Shown: piece after piece, positions 17,822-26,725 of the stretch
How the letters are laid out: the number at the start of each line of letters is the position of its first letter
Numbering within the stretch: the stretch's first letter is position 1
NCBI RefSeq assembly: GCF_002257565.1
Contig: NZ_CP022736.1
Coordinates: forward strand, 5,208,001-5,272,000
Reading direction: 5' to 3'
DNA: 64,000 nt
Source: Herbaspirillum sp. meg3
GTDB lineage: Bacteria > Pseudomonadota > Gammaproteobacteria > Burkholderiales > Burkholderiaceae_D
Made by a program: the position numbers and the translations under genes
The notes under the pieces: generated by a model
Database searches by the model: none
The model's input: the letters and a program-made list of their open reading frames with translations, nothing else
What the model was told of the DNA's origin: nothing

Positions 17822-20103
17822 TGCCTGACACTATTGTGACGACTATCCCGATCCAGTCGCAGACACCGCCCATCCAGGCCGGCGTCGGCGCTGCCGTGTC
17901 GCGCATCGACGGCCCGCTCAAAGTCACCGGCCGCGCACGCTATACCTCGGACCATCGCTTTCCCGGCATGCTGATCGGCGTGCCGGTGTGCGCCACCATC
18001 GCCAGCGGCGCGATCCGCGGCATCGACACCTCGGTGGCGGCAGCAATGCCGGGCGTGCGCATCGTCTACACGCATGACAACATCGGCAAGTTCTTTCACA
18101 TCAATGCAGCCTCGGGCGTGAAGACCGACGAACGCCGCCCGCCGCTGGAAGACAATACCGTGCGCTACTACGGCCAGTATGTGGCGCTGGTGGTGGCCGA
18201 CACCTTCGAGCAGGCGACTGCAGCGGCAGCAGCGGTCAAGGTCGACTACCGGCGCGATCCGCATGACGTCAGCAAACTGCTGGCAACCAGCGACCAGCCC
18301 AAGACCGATACCGAGCGCGGCAATCCCGACCAGGCCTTCGCTTCAGCAGCGGCTGCGGTGCGGCTCGACGAGACCTACACCACGCCGGTCGAAACACATA
18401 ACCCCATCGAGCTGCACGCCTCGGTTGCGCTCTACGACGGCGCTACGCAATCCTTCACACTGTACGAAACCTCGCAAGCCATCGTCAATCATCGCGGCGT
18501 GATGAGCCAGATGCTGGGCGTGCCGCAGGAGAACATGCGCATCGTCACCGAATATCTCGGCTCCGGCTTTGGCGGCAAACTCTGGCCGTGGGGACACAGC
18601 CTGCTGGCGGCGCAAGCGGCGCGCAATCTGCATCGCCCGGTCAAGCTGGTGATCTCGCGCGACATGATGTTCCACAACGTCGGCCATCGCACCAACACCC
18701 AGCAGCGCATACGGCTGGCGGCCACCCGTGGCGGCAAGCTGCTGTCGCTGCAGCAGGACTATCTGTTCCATGTCGCGCAGGAAGAAGCCAGCGTCGAACA
18801 CTGCGGCGAATCGACGGCCTATCTCTACGGTACCGAAAACATGCGCATCACCGGCGCACCGGTCAAACGCCATATCGCACCGAACACGTCCATGCGCGGC
18901 CCGGGCGCAGTACCCGGTCTGTTTGCCACCGAGTCGGCGATGGATGAATTGGCAGTGCGACTGAACATCGACCCGGTGCAATTGCGCCTGCTCAACGAAC
19001 CGGCAACTGATCAGAGCATCCGCGCGCCTTTCTCTTCGCGTCATTTGCGCGAGGCTTTGCTGACCGGCGCCGAACGTTTCGGCTGGGCACGCCGCAATCT
19101 GCAAGTCGGCAGCATGCAGCAGGACGGCGAAATTCTCGGCTGGGGTGTAGCGGCCTGTTCATGGATCGCCAAGCGCCTGGGTGCAGAAGCGTCGGTCACG
19201 CTGGGCAGCGATGGCACGGCGCGTATCTATTCCGCCGTGCAGGACATCGGCACCGGCACCTATACCGTGGTGTCGCAAATGGTGGCCGAGCTGACCGGCA
19301 TACCGATGGCGAAGATCATTGTCGCCATCGGCGATACGCGCCTGCCACCGGGACCGATGTCGGGCGGTTCGATGGCGACTGCTTCCATGGTGCCGGCAGT
19401 GGCGCAGGCCGCGCGTGCAGCGATGACACAAGTGTTGTCGCTGGCATCCGAGCACGAACGCTCGCCCTTCCGCGGCGTCAAGACGGACGCGTTGGCGTTC
19501 ACCCAAGGCCGGGTGCATCGGCGCGACCAGTCGCCGCAAAGCGGCGTGCCGTTTGCCGATATCCTCGCGGCGGCGCAAGTGAGCGGTGTCGACGGCAAAG
19601 GTAAATCGGGCCCCAGCAGTGAGGATCCGGGCGCCAGGAATATTTCCATTCATTCCTATGGCGCGCATTTTGTGGAAGTGCGCTGGCAGCCCGACATCGC
19701 CCGTCTGCGCGTGAGCCGCGTGGTGACGGTAATCGACGCCGGCCGCATCATCAATCCGCGTACCGGGCGCAACCAGATCGAAGGCGCGGTGGTGATGGGC
19801 ATCGGCATGGCGCTGTTCGAACAAACCCATTACGATCCGCGCAACGGCAAGCCGGTCAACAACAACCTGGCCGATTATGTGATGGTGACCAACGCCGATT
19901 CACCGGAAATGGATGTGGTGTTCCTCGATTATCCCGACAAGGCGCTGGATGAAATCGGCGCGCGCGGCATCGGCGAGATCGGCATTGCCGGCATCGCACC
20001 GGCGGTCACGGCGGCGGTGTATCACGCCACCGGCGTGCGGGTGCGCGATCTGCCGGTGGATATCGAGGACTTGCTGAAAGCGCCTTACCGCTATAGAGCT
20101 TGA
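17818..20103 (+). CDS. paoC: Aldehyde oxidoreductase molybdenum-binding subunit (PaoC/YagR-like)
   Basis: A 761-residue large subunit. It has the molybdopterin motif 'GSGFGGKLWPWGHS', 'TSMRGPGAVPGLFATE' and the catalytic Glu in 'GARGIGEIGIAG' (about residue 720). Periplasmic enzymes of this family use molybdopterin cytosine dinucleotide and oxidise a broad range of aromatic aldehydes to acids, passing electrons to the FAD and FeS subunits. Two ATGs stand side by side (17818 and 17821). No paoD/XdhC-type maturation gene follows, so MCD insertion must be supplied elsewhere in the genome. Confidence 0.9.
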   Translation: MMPDTIVTTIPIQSQTPPIQAGVGAAVSRIDGPLKVTGRARYTSDHRFPGMLIGVPVCATIASGAIRGIDTSVAAAMPGVRIVYTHDNIGKFFHINAASGVKTDERRPPLEDNTVRYYGQYVALVVADTFEQATAAAAAVKVDYRRDPHDVSKLLATSDQPKTDTERGNPDQAFASAAAAVRLDETYTTPVETHNPIELHASVALYDGATQSFTLYETSQAIVNHRGVMSQMLGVPQENMRIVTEYLGSGFGGKLWPWGHSLLAAQAARNLHRPVKLVISRDMMFHNVGHRTNTQQRIRLAATRGGKLLSLQQDYLFHVAQEEASVEHCGESTAYLYGTENMRITGAPVKRHIAPNTSMRGPGAVPGLFATESAMDELAVRLNIDPVQLRLLNEPATDQSIRAPFSSRHLREALLTGAERFGWARRNLQVGSMQQDGEILGWGVAACSWIAKRLGAEASVTLGSDGTARIYSAVQDIGTGTYTVVSQMVAELTGIPMAKIIVAIGDTRLPPGPMSGGSMATASMVPAVAQAARAAMTQVLSLASEHERSPFRGVKTDALAFTQGRVHRRDQSPQSGVPFADILAAAQVSGVDGKGKSGPSSEDPGARNISIHSYGAHFVEVRWQPDIARLRVSRVVTVIDAGRIINPRTGRNQIEGAVVMGIGMALFEQTHYDPRNGKPVNNNLADYVMVTNADSPEMDVVFLDYPDKALDEIGARGIGEIGIAGIAPAVTAAVYHATGVRVRDLPVDIEDLLKAPYRYRA

Positions 20104-20161
20104 ACACCGGCTGTGAAACTGCGCTACATTGAGCGTTCTTTTCCCACTGCAAGGAACGCTC

Positions 20162-20569
20162 ATGTCCAGTCCAGCCATCGAAGTTAAACGCGACCAGTCG
20201 CTCTCCATGCGTCACGTCGTCCACGTGCGCAATCACCTCATCTCGGTTGACGGCGCAGTGGAAGAAGGCGGCGACGATGCCGGCCCCAATCCGCATGACT
20301 TGTACGATGCCGCGCTCGGCGCTTGCAAGGCGCTGACGATGGTGTGGTACGCCAAGCGCAAGAACATCCCGGTGGAAGATATCCAGGTTGCCATCACCCG
20401 CGACAACAGCGAGGAACGTCAGGGAACCTATCGTCTGGCGGCATCCATCAGCCTGAGCGGCGAGCTCACCGAAGCGCAGCGCCAGGAGTTACTCGCCGTG
20501 GCCGAAAAATGTCCGGTGCAAAAACTGATGACCAGCGTCAAGACCGAAATCACCACCACGCTGGCGTGA
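20162..20569 (+). CDS. OsmC-family peroxiredoxin-like protein
   Basis: A 135-residue OsmC/Ohr-superfamily protein. The two redox cysteines are in 'ALGACKALTMVWYAKRK' and 'AEKCPVQKLM', as in OsmC. ATG 20162 follows AAGGAAC. The gene starts 58 bp after paoC and could be read through from it. A role in hydroperoxide removal near an aldehyde oxidase that makes reactive oxygen is plausible but not shown. It converges on the LysR gene with only 7 bp between stop codons. Confidence 0.85.
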   Translation: MSSPAIEVKRDQSLSMRHVVHVRNHLISVDGAVEEGGDDAGPNPHDLYDAALGACKALTMVWYAKRKNIPVEDIQVAITRDNSEERQGTYRLAASISLSGELTEAQRQELLAVAEKCPVQKLMTSVKTEITTTLA

Positions 20570-20576
20570 GCCTTCC

Positions 20577-21485
20577 TCAATCGTCTTCGCTGCACAACTC
20601 CCGCACCAGCCCGCGCACCCATTTGTGCACCGGGTCGGCGTGACGGCGCGGGTGCCAGCTTTGCGAGACCTCCACTTCAGGCGTCGCCAGCGGCAAAGGA
20701 AAAACATGCAGGTCCAGATGCTCCGTAGCCCAGCGCGCAAACCTTGCGGGCGCGGCGGCGATCATGTCTGAAGATGCGGCCATCATCACCGCCGACTGAA
20801 ACCCTGGGGCTACCAGCCTGACCTTGCGCTGCATGCCCCGCGCCGCCAGCGCATCGTCGATCGGACCGCTGTCGTTGCCGGTACGTGACGCCGCAATATG
20901 CGGCCAGGCGGTGAACCCGGCGAGACTGACCTTCTTGCTCGCCAGCGGATGACCCGCCCGCACCACGCCGACGAAGGGTGTCGTGAACAGCACCTGGTTG
21001 TGCAGCTCTTCCGCCATGTCGTCTTCTCCCGGGTGCAAGGCCCCGATCTCCAGGTCGACCAAGCCGTCGCGCAAGGCGCCCACGTGTTTGTCGGCACGCG
21101 GCGAAAACCGCAGCGTGATACCCGGCGCTTCCTGTGCAACGCGCTGCGCCAGTCGCGCGGCCCAGATGCCGGCGAAGCCATCGTTGGTGCGCAATACCAG
21201 CGTGCGTTCCACCGTCGACAGATCAACCTCCTCGGTCATGAAGACCTTACGCATCTGCTCGGCCAGCGCATCGATCTTTTCGCGCAGCTCCAGCGCACGC
21301 TGGGTCGGCACCAGCCCGCGCCCTGCCGGGACGAACAGCGGATCGCCAACCGCTTCGCGCAGATTGGCGAGGCGGCGGCTCATGGCCGGCGCGCTCAGAT
21401 GCAGGCGTTTGGCTGCGCCGACGACGCTGCCTTCGCGCAGCAATGCCTCCAGGTCGAGCACCATGTTGAAGTCGAGATCGCGCAT
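20577..21485 (-). CDS. LysR-family regulator divergent from an EamA exporter
   Basis: A 302-residue LysR protein starting at ATG 21485 (AGGAG eight bases upstream). The HTH is at about residues 5-62 ('REGSVVGAAKRLHLSAPAMSRRL') and the effector domain shows the two-lobed LysR form. It is divergent from the EamA gene at 21650, and long complementary arms lie in the gap, so it presumably controls that exporter. Confidence 0.88.
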   Translation of the reverse strand: MRDLDFNMVLDLEALLREGSVVGAAKRLHLSAPAMSRRLANLREAVGDPLFVPAGRGLVPTQRALELREKIDALAEQMRKVFMTEEVDLSTVERTLVLRTNDGFAGIWAARLAQRVAQEAPGITLRFSPRADKHVGALRDGLVDLEIGALHPGEDDMAEELHNQVLFTTPFVGVVRAGHPLASKKVSLAGFTAWPHIAASRTGNDSGPIDDALAARGMQRKVRLVAPGFQSAVMMAASSDMIAAAPARFARWATEHLDLHVFPLPLATPEVEVSQSWHPRRHADPVHKWVRGLVRELCSEDD

Positions 21486-21529
21486 GACGGTTGCTCCTGC
21501 GGGTGATGGTTTGCCGTATCGGTGAAAGG

Positions 21530-21591
21530 ATTGTTGCAGTGTGCTTGCCGCGCTGACTACTGCATGGATTGCACTGATGAACTGCAACAAT
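21530..21591. promoter_or_regulatory. Widely spaced perfect 11-bp inverted repeat in the LysR/EamA gap
   Basis: ATTGTTGCAGT (21530-21540) and its exact complement ACTGCAACAAT (21581-21591) are separated by 40 nt, with the arm centres 51 bp apart (about five helical turns). Further half-sites of the type TTGCA(C/G)T lie at 21569 and around 21630 (GTGCAAC). This is the arrangement expected for separate LysR recognition and activation sites bound by a tetramer. Confidence 0.5.
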
Positions 21592-21649
21592 ATCACTTTA
21601 TGCACGCATTGGAATGCCGCAGGATAGTGCAACACCTCAAGGAGTCATC

Positions 21650-22621
21650 ATGTCGAACAACACTTCTTCGCTTGCACCATCGTCAAACTCTGCCGCAACC
21701 ACAACGTCTGCCACGTCTGCGACATCGACGCCCGCCGGCGTCGGCGGCACCCGCTTTTATCTGTTTCCGCTGGCGGCGGTCTGCATCTGGAGCGGCAACA
21801 CCATCATCACCAAGGCTGCGTCCACAGCGATCGAACCGGCGGCCATCGCTTTCTATCGCTGGATGCTGGCGGTGCTGGTAATGACGCCTTTCCTCGGGCG
21901 CGAGGCATGGCGGCAGCGTGCGGTGATTGCCGCCCACTGGCCGCGCCTGCTGTTGCTCGGCGCGCTGGGCATGGCGATGTATCAAGGTCTGGCGTATGAG
22001 GCGGCGCGCACGACATCGGCGATCAACATGGGCGTGACGGTGGCGCTGATGCCGTTGCTCTCGGCCTGCCTGAGCAGCCTGTTCGCCGGTGAGCGCCTGT
22101 CCACGGCGCGCATCGTCGGCGGCGTGTTGTCGCTGCTGGGGCTGGTCGTGCTGAGTTCACACGGCGAGCCGTCACGGCTGTTCAACGGCGGCGTCCATAT
22201 CGGCGACGCACTCATGCTGATTGCCGTGACATCCAACGCCTTCTACGGCGTGCTGCTGAAACGCTGGGCGCTGCCGCTGTCGACGTGGACACAGCTGTAT
22301 GTGCAGGCGGCGTTCGGCAGCCTGATCCTGTTGCCGTTCTGGCTGGCGGCGCCGGCCTCGCCCCTGACCGTGCAAAACCTGCCGTTGGTGATGTACGCCG
22401 GACTGCTGGCCTCGATCGGTGCGCCCTTCCTGTGGATGAATGCGATCAAGCATCTGGGCGCGCCGCGCAGCGCCTTGTTCGCCAATCTGATCCCGCTGCT
22501 GGTGGCATTGGCCGCGTGGGCGCTGCTGGGTGAACAGCTGCACGCCTATCATGCGCTGGCCGGTGCACTTGTCCTGATCGGCGTGGCGTGGGGGCAGCGC
22601 AGTGGAGGGAGAGGAAAATGA
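21650..22621 (+). CDS. EamA/DMT-family transporter
   Basis: A 323-residue protein starting at ATG 21650 (AAGGAG upstream; a longer frame from 21614 has no signal). After a Ser/Thr-rich cytoplasmic tail there are about ten hydrophobic helices in two EamA repeats; 'AAVCIWSGNTIITKAAS' opens the first repeat. Members export amino acids or other small metabolites. It is divergently controlled by the adjacent LysR gene. The substrate is unknown. Confidence 0.87.
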   Translation: MSNNTSSLAPSSNSAATTTSATSATSTPAGVGGTRFYLFPLAAVCIWSGNTIITKAASTAIEPAAIAFYRWMLAVLVMTPFLGREAWRQRAVIAAHWPRLLLLGALGMAMYQGLAYEAARTTSAINMGVTVALMPLLSACLSSLFAGERLSTARIVGGVLSLLGLVVLSSHGEPSRLFNGGVHIGDALMLIAVTSNAFYGVLLKRWALPLSTWTQLYVQAAFGSLILLPFWLAAPASPLTVQNLPLVMYAGLLASIGAPFLWMNAIKHLGAPRSALFANLIPLLVALAAWALLGEQLHAYHALAGALVLIGVAWGQRSGGRGK

Positions 22622-22638
22622 AGATGAAATAAAGCCGC

Positions 22639-22669
22639 GCAGCCGATCAGCCCCCGCCTGATCGGCTGC
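22639..22669 (-). terminator. Strong stem-loop between convergent genes
   Basis: A perfect 12-bp stem (GCAGCCGATCAG and its complement) with a 7-nt loop. On the minus strand it is followed by GGCTTTATTT, so it most likely ends the NmrA-like transcript; it may also stop the EamA transcript from the other side. Confidence 0.65.
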
Positions 22670-22682
22670 CATCAATCAAGCG

Positions 22683-23546
22683 CTAAGCAGCGCGCTTGAT
22701 CAACCCTTGCAGGACAGTCTCCAAACCGACCACGCCCTTGCGCGTGCCGTCGCGGCCCGACTCAAAGTCAATCCAGCCTTCGTTGAAGCCATCCAGCATC
22801 TGCATGCGCGGCAAAGGATTGCGCATACCCTGCGAGCGAAACACGTCATCCCAGGTGAAGCGCGGTACAGCTTCCGCTTTCACATCACGGCCGAGCAGCT
22901 TGCCGAAACAGGCAGCGATCTCCAGCGGAGTGACACGCTTTGCTCCTTCCAGTTCGACTACACGCACGCCCGTCCATTCTTCCAGCAACAGTTCCGCTGC
23001 AACGCTGCCGACATCCTCGGTGGCGACCATAGCGACCGGCTTGTCCAACGGCTGCAGATAGCTGGGGATCACGCCTTCACGTGCGGGCGCCACATCCCAG
23101 ATGGCGTTTTCCATGAACCAGCCAGCACGCAGGAAGGCCACCGGCATCGGCAAATCGCTCAGCGCTTCTTCCAGCAAACCGAGCTGATTCAGTAAATTGG
23201 TTTGTGTGGCGCGCGCGCCGATGGTCGACAGGCACACCACCTTGCCCGGCCTGGCTGCGAGCAAAGCCGCCTTGATGGAGGCGATGGCGGCGCGTGCTTC
23301 CGGATAGCCGGCGCTGGGGTCAAAGGTTGGCGGCAGCAGGATGAACACGCCTTCCATGCCGGTGAAAGCGCGCTCCAGCGAGGCGCTGTCTTCTACTGTG
23401 GCAAGCGCCAGATCGCATCCCTGCGCAGCCCACAGCGCACCCTTGGCGGCGTCACGCACGACGGCGCGCACCGATTTTTTATGACCCAATAATTGACGGG
23501 CGACAACGCCGCCGACCTGACCGGTAATTCCTGTGATGGCAAACAT
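22683..23546 (-). CDS. NmrA-like NAD(P)-binding oxidoreductase
   Basis: A 287-residue atypical short-chain dehydrogenase with N-terminal Rossmann motif 'ITGITGQVGGVVARQLL', of the NmrA/azoreductase-like group. ATG 23546 was chosen over TTG 23558 because GGAG lies six bases before it. The catalytic Tyr-Lys pair of classical SDRs is not evident, as usual in NmrA-type proteins, which may be redox sensors or quinone/azo reductases. It is divergent from a LysR gene with two palindromes between them. Confidence 0.83.
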   Translation of the reverse strand: MFAITGITGQVGGVVARQLLGHKKSVRAVVRDAAKGALWAAQGCDLALATVEDSASLERAFTGMEGVFILLPPTFDPSAGYPEARAAIASIKAALLAARPGKVVCLSTIGARATQTNLLNQLGLLEEALSDLPMPVAFLRAGWFMENAIWDVAPAREGVIPSYLQPLDKPVAMVATEDVGSVAAELLLEEWTGVRVVELEGAKRVTPLEIAACFGKLLGRDVKAEAVPRFTWDDVFRSQGMRNPLPRMQMLDGFNEGWIDFESGRDGTRKGVVGLETVLQGLIKRAA

Positions 23547-23562
23547 GGCTTTCTCCAAATGG

Positions 23563-23667
23563 TTTCAACGTTGAAATAACGACGCAGCAAAGTGCGGTTG
23601 GAGTGGATTCTCGGCGTTGGCGACAGATTTTGCGATAGCATGAATGGCATTTCATCAGTGCTGAAAT
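23563..23667. promoter_or_regulatory. Two related palindromes between the NmrA-like and LysR genes
   Basis: TTTCAACGTTGAAA (23563-23576) is a perfect 14-bp palindrome 17 nt upstream of the NmrA-like ATG. A second site, arms ATTTCA and TGAAAT with a 7-nt spacer (23649-23667), lies about 75 nt before the LysR ATG. Both share TTTCA...TGAAA half-sites, so a single regulator, most simply the adjacent LysR protein, may bind both. Confidence 0.55.
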
Positions 23668-23741
23668 GTCATCAATGGTATCGGCAGACATCGCTGACAA
23701 TAGCGATCGAACATCAACAGGACATAAAGAGGAGGATCCGC

Positions 23742-24653
23742 ATGAGCTTTGACGAACGCACCCTGAACGGCATGAGCGTGCTGGTCGCCATCGTCGATTG
23801 CGGCAGCTTTGCGGCGGCGGCCGAAATCCTCAACATGTCGCCCCCGGGCGTGAGCCGCGCGGTAGCCCGGCTGGAGACGCGGCTCGGCATTCGCCTGTTT
23901 GACCGCACTACGCGCTCGGTGATGCTGACCGACGAAGGCCGCCGCTTTTATGAGCAGGTGCAACCATTGCTGGCCGGGCTGGAAGACGCCGCCACCAGCG
24001 CCTCCGAAGGCGTCAAAACCGTGCGCGGACGCTTGCGCATCAACATCGATCCGTTCTTTTCGCGGCTGTTGCTGGGGCCGCAGCTGGGCAACTTCCTCGA
24101 ACGCCATCCCCAGCTGGAACTCGACCTCGTCACGCGTGACCGTCTCGGCGACATGATCGGTGACGGATTCGACCTGGCGCTACGCTTCGGCCATCCCAAG
24201 CCGTCGACGCTGGTGGCGCGCAAGCTGTTCGACTCGCGCATCATCACTGTCGCTGCGCCGTCCTACCTGGAACGCCACGGCCGCCCGGCCAGACCGCAGG
24301 ATCTGGAAAAGGGCCATGTCTGCATCCTGTTCCGTGAGCCGGAAAGCGGCCGGCCGTTTTCATGGGAATTCCACCGTGGCCGCAAAAAGCTGGAGCTGCA
24401 TCCCACCGGTCAGCTCACCCTTAATGACGCCGGCACGCTGTGGAGCACCTGCCTGGCCGGCTACGGCATCGCACAGATGATGGACATCGGCTCGCAAGGC
24501 TTCCTCGCCGACGGCAGCATGGTCGACCTCTTTCCCGACTGGCCGGACGAACGCTATCCGCTGTACGCGCTCTACCCGTCGCGCCATCATGTGCCGGCCA
24601 AGACCCGGGCTTTTCTGGAGTTCCTGACTACGGTTGTGCAACAACAGACCTGA
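23742..24653 (+). CDS. LysR-family regulator divergent from the NmrA-like gene
   Basis: A 303-residue LysR protein of the CrgA-like group. ATG 23742 follows the strong site GAGGAGG. The HTH is 'CGSFAAAAEILNMSPPGVSRAVARLE', and the effector domain begins at about residue 90. It most likely controls the divergent oxidoreductase gene through the palindromes at 23563 and 23649. Confidence 0.9.
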   Translation: MSFDERTLNGMSVLVAIVDCGSFAAAAEILNMSPPGVSRAVARLETRLGIRLFDRTTRSVMLTDEGRRFYEQVQPLLAGLEDAATSASEGVKTVRGRLRINIDPFFSRLLLGPQLGNFLERHPQLELDLVTRDRLGDMIGDGFDLALRFGHPKPSTLVARKLFDSRIITVAAPSYLERHGRPARPQDLEKGHVCILFREPESGRPFSWEFHRGRKKLELHPTGQLTLNDAGTLWSTCLAGYGIAQMMDIGSQGFLADGSMVDLFPDWPDERYPLYALYPSRHHVPAKTRAFLEFLTTVVQQQT

Positions 24654-24735
24654 TAAGGCGCGAAAACCGGGCATAAAGCGCGTATTCTCTCTAAAAACAG
24701 GATTGCTTCCACAGAATAACGGCAGGGAGGATGCC

Positions 24736-26382
24736 TTGAGCCGATCACGCATTATTGTTGTCACCGGGCTGGCGACTATTCTTTGCGCCACGCTGCCGCT
24801 GGCCAGCATGCTGTATTTTTCATGGAAGCGCGCCGTCAGCGAAGAACAGGGCCGGCTCGCGGTCTATGCGCAACGCGCCATCCTGCGCAGCAATATATCC
24901 CTCGACGAAATCCGCTCCGCGCTGCACGCGCTGGAACCGCTGACCATGCAGCCTTGTTCGGAACAGCACATCGCACGCATGCGGCAGCTGACCGTCAATA
25001 CGCGCTCCATCGAAGAGATCGGTTACTTCGAGCATGGCGTGCTCAAATGCACCTCCTGGGGACACGCAGAAAAATACGCCGAACAGACACCCGTCGATTT
25101 CGTGACCGCCGACGGCATGCAAGTAAGTCTGCGCATGATGCCCGCGATCACCCAGGGCAATACGATGGTCGCCTTCCACTATCACTCGCACAACGTGCTG
25201 ACCGTGCCGTCGCGCTTTGCCGATGTGATCGTCGAACCGGGTATTCAGCTGGCGACCGCCACCGACAAAGGTTATGTGCTGGGCGACCTCAACGGCCCCG
25301 ATGCGCTGCTCATCCGCGACGTCATCGCCAACCCCGTCAACAGCATCGACGACGACAACCTCATCGCCATCGCCCGAGGCCCAGGACTGATTGCGGTGGC
25401 ACTGGAGCCGCGCAGCTTTCTGTTCCACCGCATGCATCGCCAGCAACTGATGCTGCTGCCGGTCGGACTGCTGATCGCCGCCCTGATGATCGCCGTGGTG
25501 ATCTGGGCCGTGCGGCGGCGCCTGTCGCCGCTGGGCGAGTTGTCGCTGGCGGTCAAGAAGCGCGAATTCATCGTGTACTACCAACCCATCATCGAACTTG
25601 AGACCGGTCTGTGCATCGGCGCCGAGGCGCTGGTGCGCTGGCAGCGTCCCGACGGCAGCATGGTCAGGCCCGACCTCTTCATCCCGCTGGCCGAAGAGAG
25701 CGGACTGATTCTGCCCATCACCGACCAGGTCATCACACATGTGGTCGCCGACCTGCGCGCCACGCTCGCAGCGGAGCGGCATCTGCACATCGCCATCAAC
25801 CTCAGCGCCGACGACATCAAGACCGGACGTGCGCTTGCCTCGGTGCAGGCCGCGCTCAGGAACACCGACATCGAACCGCAGCAAATCTGGCTGGAAGCCA
25901 CCGAGCGCGGCTTCATGGACGTCAACTCCGCGCGCGTCACGCTGAGCAATGCGCGCGCCGCAGGACACGCGGTCGCCATTGACGACTTCGGCACCGGCTA
26001 TTCCAGCCTGTCGTATCTGCAGAGCCTGCCGCTGGACTCGCTCAAGATCGACAAGTCCTTCATCGACACCATCGGCACCGATTCCGCCACCAGCAGCGTG
26101 ACGCCGCACATCATCGGCATGGCCAAAACACTCAAGCTGAAAATCGTCGCCGAGGGCGTCGAAACGCAGGAACAGGCCGACTACCTGCGCAAGCACGAGG
26201 TCGAATTCGTGCAAGGCTGGCTCTATGCCAAGGCCATGCCGGCGACAGAATTCATCGCCTACTACCAGCACAATCTTGCCCAGCATCAAGGCATCGTTGC
26301 CACGACGCTGCCTGTCCCACCCTCTGCGCCCGCGCAGTGGGCAACGGTTTCAATAGACGACGATCCGCCTACCTCAGGCTGA
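24736..26382 (+). CDS. CSS-motif EAL-domain cyclic-di-GMP phosphodiesterase
   Basis: I place the start at TTG 24736, directly after AGGGAGG; the frame is open further upstream but overlaps the LysR gene. The 548-residue protein has a first membrane helix at about 7-30, a periplasmic region with paired cysteines ('MQPCSEQH', 'LKCTSWGH') that fits the CSS motif although the second site reads CTS, a second helix near 240-260, and a C-terminal EAL domain ('GAEALVRW', 'IDDFGTGYSSLSYL', 'VAEGVETQEQ'). The catalytic metal ligands appear intact and there is no GGDEF domain. In E. coli such proteins are controlled by periplasmic disulfide state. The product should lower c-di-GMP and favour motility over adhesion. 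Confidence 0.9.
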   Translation: MSRSRIIVVTGLATILCATLPLASMLYFSWKRAVSEEQGRLAVYAQRAILRSNISLDEIRSALHALEPLTMQPCSEQHIARMRQLTVNTRSIEEIGYFEHGVLKCTSWGHAEKYAEQTPVDFVTADGMQVSLRMMPAITQGNTMVAFHYHSHNVLTVPSRFADVIVEPGIQLATATDKGYVLGDLNGPDALLIRDVIANPVNSIDDDNLIAIARGPGLIAVALEPRSFLFHRMHRQQLMLLPVGLLIAALMIAVVIWAVRRRLSPLGELSLAVKKREFIVYYQPIIELETGLCIGAEALVRWQRPDGSMVRPDLFIPLAEESGLILPITDQVITHVVADLRATLAAERHLHIAINLSADDIKTGRALASVQAALRNTDIEPQQIWLEATERGFMDVNSARVTLSNARAAGHAVAIDDFGTGYSSLSYLQSLPLDSLKIDKSFIDTIGTDSATSSVTPHIIGMAKTLKLKIVAEGVETQEQADYLRKHEVEFVQGWLYAKAMPATEFIAYYQHNLAQHQGIVATTLPVPPSAPAQWATVSIDDDPPTSG

Positions 26383-26514
26383 GCAAGCACCCTCTTCGGC
26401 CGGCTATCTGACTTGCTTGTGCGTTGTCCGCACAGATTCTGACGATGCGGGACAACGCAGGCCGGCGTAGAGCAACACTCAGGCTAAGCTGGCAAGTCAT
26501 GCATCGCGGTAATG

Positions 26515-26563
26515 CCTTTTGCCCCAAAAGGTAATTCCAAATCAGGCAACCCTCTTCCATACT
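26515..26563 (+). promoter_or_regulatory. Operator plus promoter of the MFS transporter operon (copy 1 of a shared element)
   Basis: A perfect inverted repeat, CCTTTTG-CCC-CAAAAGG (26515-26531), contains a T-N11-A LysR box. Three bases later comes -35 TTCCAA (26535-26540), 17 bp of spacer, and -10 CATACT (26558-26563). The same element at the same spacing precedes the benzoylformate decarboxylase gene at 31323-31371. Confidence 0.7.
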
Positions 26564-26653
26564 TGGCCGCACAAAAATCGCGCCGGCACGATCCGCGCGC
26601 GAACTGTCAGACACCTATAAAAATAGCGACAAAAAATTCAAGGAGACAAGGCC

Positions 26654-26725
26654 ATGCTGCAAGACCGAGTGAAAGCACACGTCAAAATAGAAGTGGAAAC
26701 AATCCGCGCAGAGGCAGCAGCATGA
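26654..26725 (+). CDS. 23-residue leader ORF translationally coupled to the MFS gene
   Basis: An ATG preceded by AAGGAGA opens a 23-codon frame (peptide begins MLQDRVKAHVKIEVE and ends with RAEAAA) whose TGA overlaps the ATG of the transporter as ATGA. The transporter's own ribosome-binding site is weak, so ribosomes finishing this small ORF could start the transporter by coupling. The peptide resembles nothing I know. It may be a coupling leader or the remnant of a lost upstream gene. Confidence 0.55.
   Translation: MLQDRVKAHVKIEVETIRAEAAA

Noticed and set aside
24820..26289. 489-codon minus-strand frame
   Set aside because: Antisense to the EAL phosphodiesterase, whose motifs are clear; composition is that of a shadow frame.
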